Assembly (NCBI GenBank): GCA_033782935.1
Contig: JAWQEG010000259.1
Location: 4,008,001 to 4,072,000 of the forward strand
Length of the DNA: 64,000 bases
Reading direction: 5' to 3'
Source: Petrolisthes cinctipes
Lineage: Eukaryota; Arthropoda; Malacostraca; Decapoda; Porcellanidae
A program made the translations under genes and the position numbers. Below, piece after piece: positions 61,646 through 64,000 of the stretch (position 1 is its first letter; each line of letters begins with the position of its first letter). The notes under the pieces are model-generated. The model had not been told where the DNA came from and searched no databases. It saw nothing but the letters and a program-made list of their open reading frames with translations.

Positions 61646-62294
61646 GTGTTAGAGTATTTTCAAAATACATGCTCAAATCATACTGAAAATCTATCTTTTA
61701 GGTGCACAACAGTCGATATGTGCATGCATCTTCAGTACCCGTTTATATCTCAAATTCAGGCTCAAAACACCCGAAAATTCAATATTTTGGGGTCCCAGAA
61801 GCAATCTGTACATGCCTACTCAGTGTTAGAGTATTTTCAAAATACAGGCCCAAAACATGCTGAAAATCGATATTTTAGGTGCCAAAAAATCGATATCTCA
61901 AATTCAGTCCCAAAACACCCGAAAATTCGATATTTAGAGGTCCCAGAAGGTATCTGTACATGCCTACTCCGTGTTAGAGTATTTTCAAAATACAGGCCAA
62001 AAACATACTGAAAATCGATCTTTTAGGTGCCCAAAAGTCGATATGTGCATGCATCTTCTGTACCCGTTTATATCTCAAATTCATGCTCAAAACACCCGAA
62101 AATTCAATATTTTGGGGTCCCAGAAGCAATCTGTACATGCCTACTCAGTGCCAGAATATTTTCAAAATATAGGCTAAAAACATGCTAAAAATCGATCTTT
62201 TAGGTGCCAAAAAGTCGATATCTCAAATTCAGTCCCAAACACCCGCAAATTCGATATTTAGGGGTCCCAGAAGTGATCTGTACATGCCTACTCT
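61646..62294 (+). repeat. Two short units (325 + 324 bp)
   Basis: 61646-61970 is A2 (caaatcatactg, gaaaatctatc, gcacaacag) plus a B2/C2 fusion of 148 bp. 61971-62294 is an A1 front with ttcatgctcaaaac back, then a C1-type C with cagtgccag and cacccgcaaattc. Variants in the second part repeat those 649 bp upstream. Confidence 0.87.
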
Positions 62295-64000
62295 GTGTTA
62301 GAGTATTTTCAAAATACATGCTCAAATCATACTGAAAATCTATCTTTTAGGTGCACAAAAGTCGATATGTGCATGCATCTTCAGTACCCGTTTATATCTT
62401 AAATTCAGGCTCAAAACACCCGAAAATTCAATATTTTGGGGTCCTAGAAGCAATCTGTACATGCCTACTCAGTGTTAGAGTATTTTCAAAATACAGGCCC
62501 AAAACATGCTGAAAATCGATATTTTAGATGCCCAAAGTCAATATGTGCATGTATCTTCTGTACCCGTTTATATCTCAAATTCAGGCTCAAAACACCCGAA
62601 AATTCAATATTTTGGGTTCCCTGAAGCAATCTGTACATGCCTACACAGTGCTAGAATATTTTCAAAATATAGGCTAAAAACATGCTGAATATCGACATTT
62701 TAGGTGCCAAAAAATCGATATCTCAAATTCAGTCCCAAAACACCCGAAAATTCGATATTTAGAGGTCCCAGAAGGTATCTGTACATGCCTACTCCGTGTT
62801 AGAGTATTTTCAAAATACAGGCCAAAAACATACTGAAAATCGATCTTTTAGGTGCCCAAAAGTCGATATGTGCATGCATCTTCTGTACCCGTTTATATCT
62901 CAAATTCTGGCCCTAAACACCCGAAAATTCGATATTTTGGGGTCCCAGAAGCGATCTGTACATGCCTACTCCGTGTTAGAGTATTTTCAAAATACAGGCC
63001 AAAAACATGCTGAAAATCGATATTTTTGGTGCCCAAAGTCAATATGTGCATGTATCTTCTGTACCCGTTTATATCTCAAATTCAGCCTCAAAACACCCGA
63101 AAATTCAATATTTTGGGGTCCCAGAAGCAATCTGTACATGCCTACCCAGTGCTAGAATATTTTCAAAATATAGGCTAAAAACATGCTAAAAATCGATCTT
63201 TTAGGTGCCAAAAAGTCGATATCTCAAATTCAGTCCCAAAACACCCGAAAATTCGATATGTAGGAGTCCAACAAGCGATCTGTACATGCCTACTCCGTGT
63301 TAGAGTATTTTCAAAATACATGCTCAAAACATACTGAAAATCGATCTTTTAGGTGCACAAAAGTCGATATGTGCATGCATCTTCAGTACCCGTTCATTTC
63401 TCAAATTCAGGCTCAAAACACCCGAAAATTCAATATTTTGGGGTCCCAGAAGCAATCTGTACATGCCTACTCAGTGTTAGAGTATTTTCAAAATACAGGC
63501 CCAAATCATGCTGAAAATCGATATTTTAGATGCCCAAAGTCAATATGTGCATGTATCTTCTGTACCCGTTTATATCTCAAATTCAGGCTCAAAACACCCG
63601 AAAATTCAATATTTTGGGGTCCCAGAAGCAATCTGTACATGCCTACACAGTGCTATAATATTTTCAAAACATAGGCTAAAAACATGCTAAAAATCGATAT
63701 TATAGGTGCCAAAAAATCGATATCTCAAATTCAGTCCCATAACACCCTGAAAATTCGATATTTAGAGGTCCCAAAAGGTATCTGTACATGCCTACTCCGT
63801 GTTAGAGTATTTTCAAAATACAGGCCAAAAACATACTGAAAATCGATCATTTAGGTGCCCAAAAGTCGATATGTGCATGCATCTTCTGTACCCGTTTATA
63901 TCTCAAATTCTGGCCTTAAACACTCGAAAATTCGATATTTTGGGGTCCCAGAAGCGATCTATACATGCCTACTCCGTGTTAGAGTATTTTCAAAATTCAG
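62295..64000 (+). repeat. Regular I/II tract to the window end
   Basis: Units start at 62295 (501), 62796 (501), 63297 (502, one base inserted in caccctgaaaattc) and 63799 (partial; A1 to 63975, then 25 bp of B). The array continues beyond the window. Confidence 0.9.

Larger units (their letters stand above)
1..64000 (+). repeat. Satellite DNA array, entire window
   Basis: All 64 kb is head-to-tail copies of one AT-rich satellite family with no inversion, unique insert or transposon. The landmarks gtgttagagtatttt (start of A and B), gtgctagaatatttt (start of C), acccgtttatatctcaaatt, and ggtcccagaag recur throughout at spacings set by 177, 176 and 148-bp monomers. The basic period is 501 bp and the longer period about 1002 bp. 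Neither window end is an array edge: the first bases are the tail of a C2 monomer and the last bases the start of a B monomer. A eukaryotic heterochromatic or centromeric block is the natural reading. The species is not identifiable from this sequence. Confidence 0.98.

Noticed and set aside
1..64000. CRISPR array
   Set aside because: The repeats are contiguous 148-177-bp monomers with no unique spacers.
1..64000. Primate alpha satellite
   Set aside because: The monomer length is only superficially similar (177 versus about 171 bp). The sequence does not resemble what I know of alpha satellite, and no true CENP-B box is present.
1..64000. rRNA, tRNA, 5S repeats or telomeric repeats
   Set aside because: No conserved rRNA or tRNA segments, no internal promoter boxes in context and no short telomere-type repeat were seen on either strand.
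1..64000. Transposon or retrotransposon insertion
   Set aside because: No unit departs from the satellite by more than small indels or out-of-register joins, and no foreign sequence, terminal repeats or target-site duplications interrupt the array.

Overview
The whole 64 kb window is one uninterrupted block of AT-rich satellite DNA (one counted B1 monomer, 7883-8058, is about 38% G+C). I found no gene, RNA gene, transposon, unique spacer or array edge. Every line reads as the same repeat family in the same orientation, and both window ends fall inside repeats. Pure tandem satellite of this length points to a eukaryotic chromosome, most likely centromeric, pericentromeric or other constitutive heterochromatin. 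The species and the centromere role cannot be settled from the sequence alone.

The array has nested levels. (1) An ancestral subunit of about 88 bp: the two halves of a full monomer align without gaps at about 59 of 88 positions in the monomer I checked. (2) A full monomer of 176-177 bp, which is a dimer of that subunit. (3) A three-monomer unit A-B-C of about 501 bp (177+176+148), where C has lost 29 bp at its internal junction. (4) Two diverged versions of this unit, type I (A1-B1-C1) and type II (A2-B2-C2), alternating as a six-monomer higher-order repeat (HOR) of about 1002 bp. (5) Segmental duplications of about 0.5-4.3 kb laid over this, many directly tandem, recognised by shared private variants and identical series of unit lengths.

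Layout: 1-1047 is regular and 1048-2392 scrambled. 2393-17040 is mostly regular I/II alternation with a few short or long units, two copies of a 2.7 kb block and a 1327-bp tandem duplication. 17041-35039 is the most rearranged part (324, 678 and 855-bp units, a 4038-bp-spaced duplication, a 3635/2958-bp tandem pair). 35040-51911 is regular again but rich in 491-bp units that carry a 10-bp deletion, with tandem blocks of 1493, 2493 and 2308 bp. 51912-59652 is a 3616/4125-bp tandem pair. 59653-64000 is regular apart from a 649-bp duplication.

Nothing here works as a set of genes. Open frames occur because the A monomer is 177 bp (3 x 59) and happens to lack stops in one frame, so they repeat with the satellite. 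Candidate functional elements are structural: an imperfect hairpin in each A and B monomer (perfect in two copies), a weak CENP-B-box-like motif present in A and B but removed from C, and roughly helically spaced A/T tracts. These are hypotheses, not demonstrated functions.
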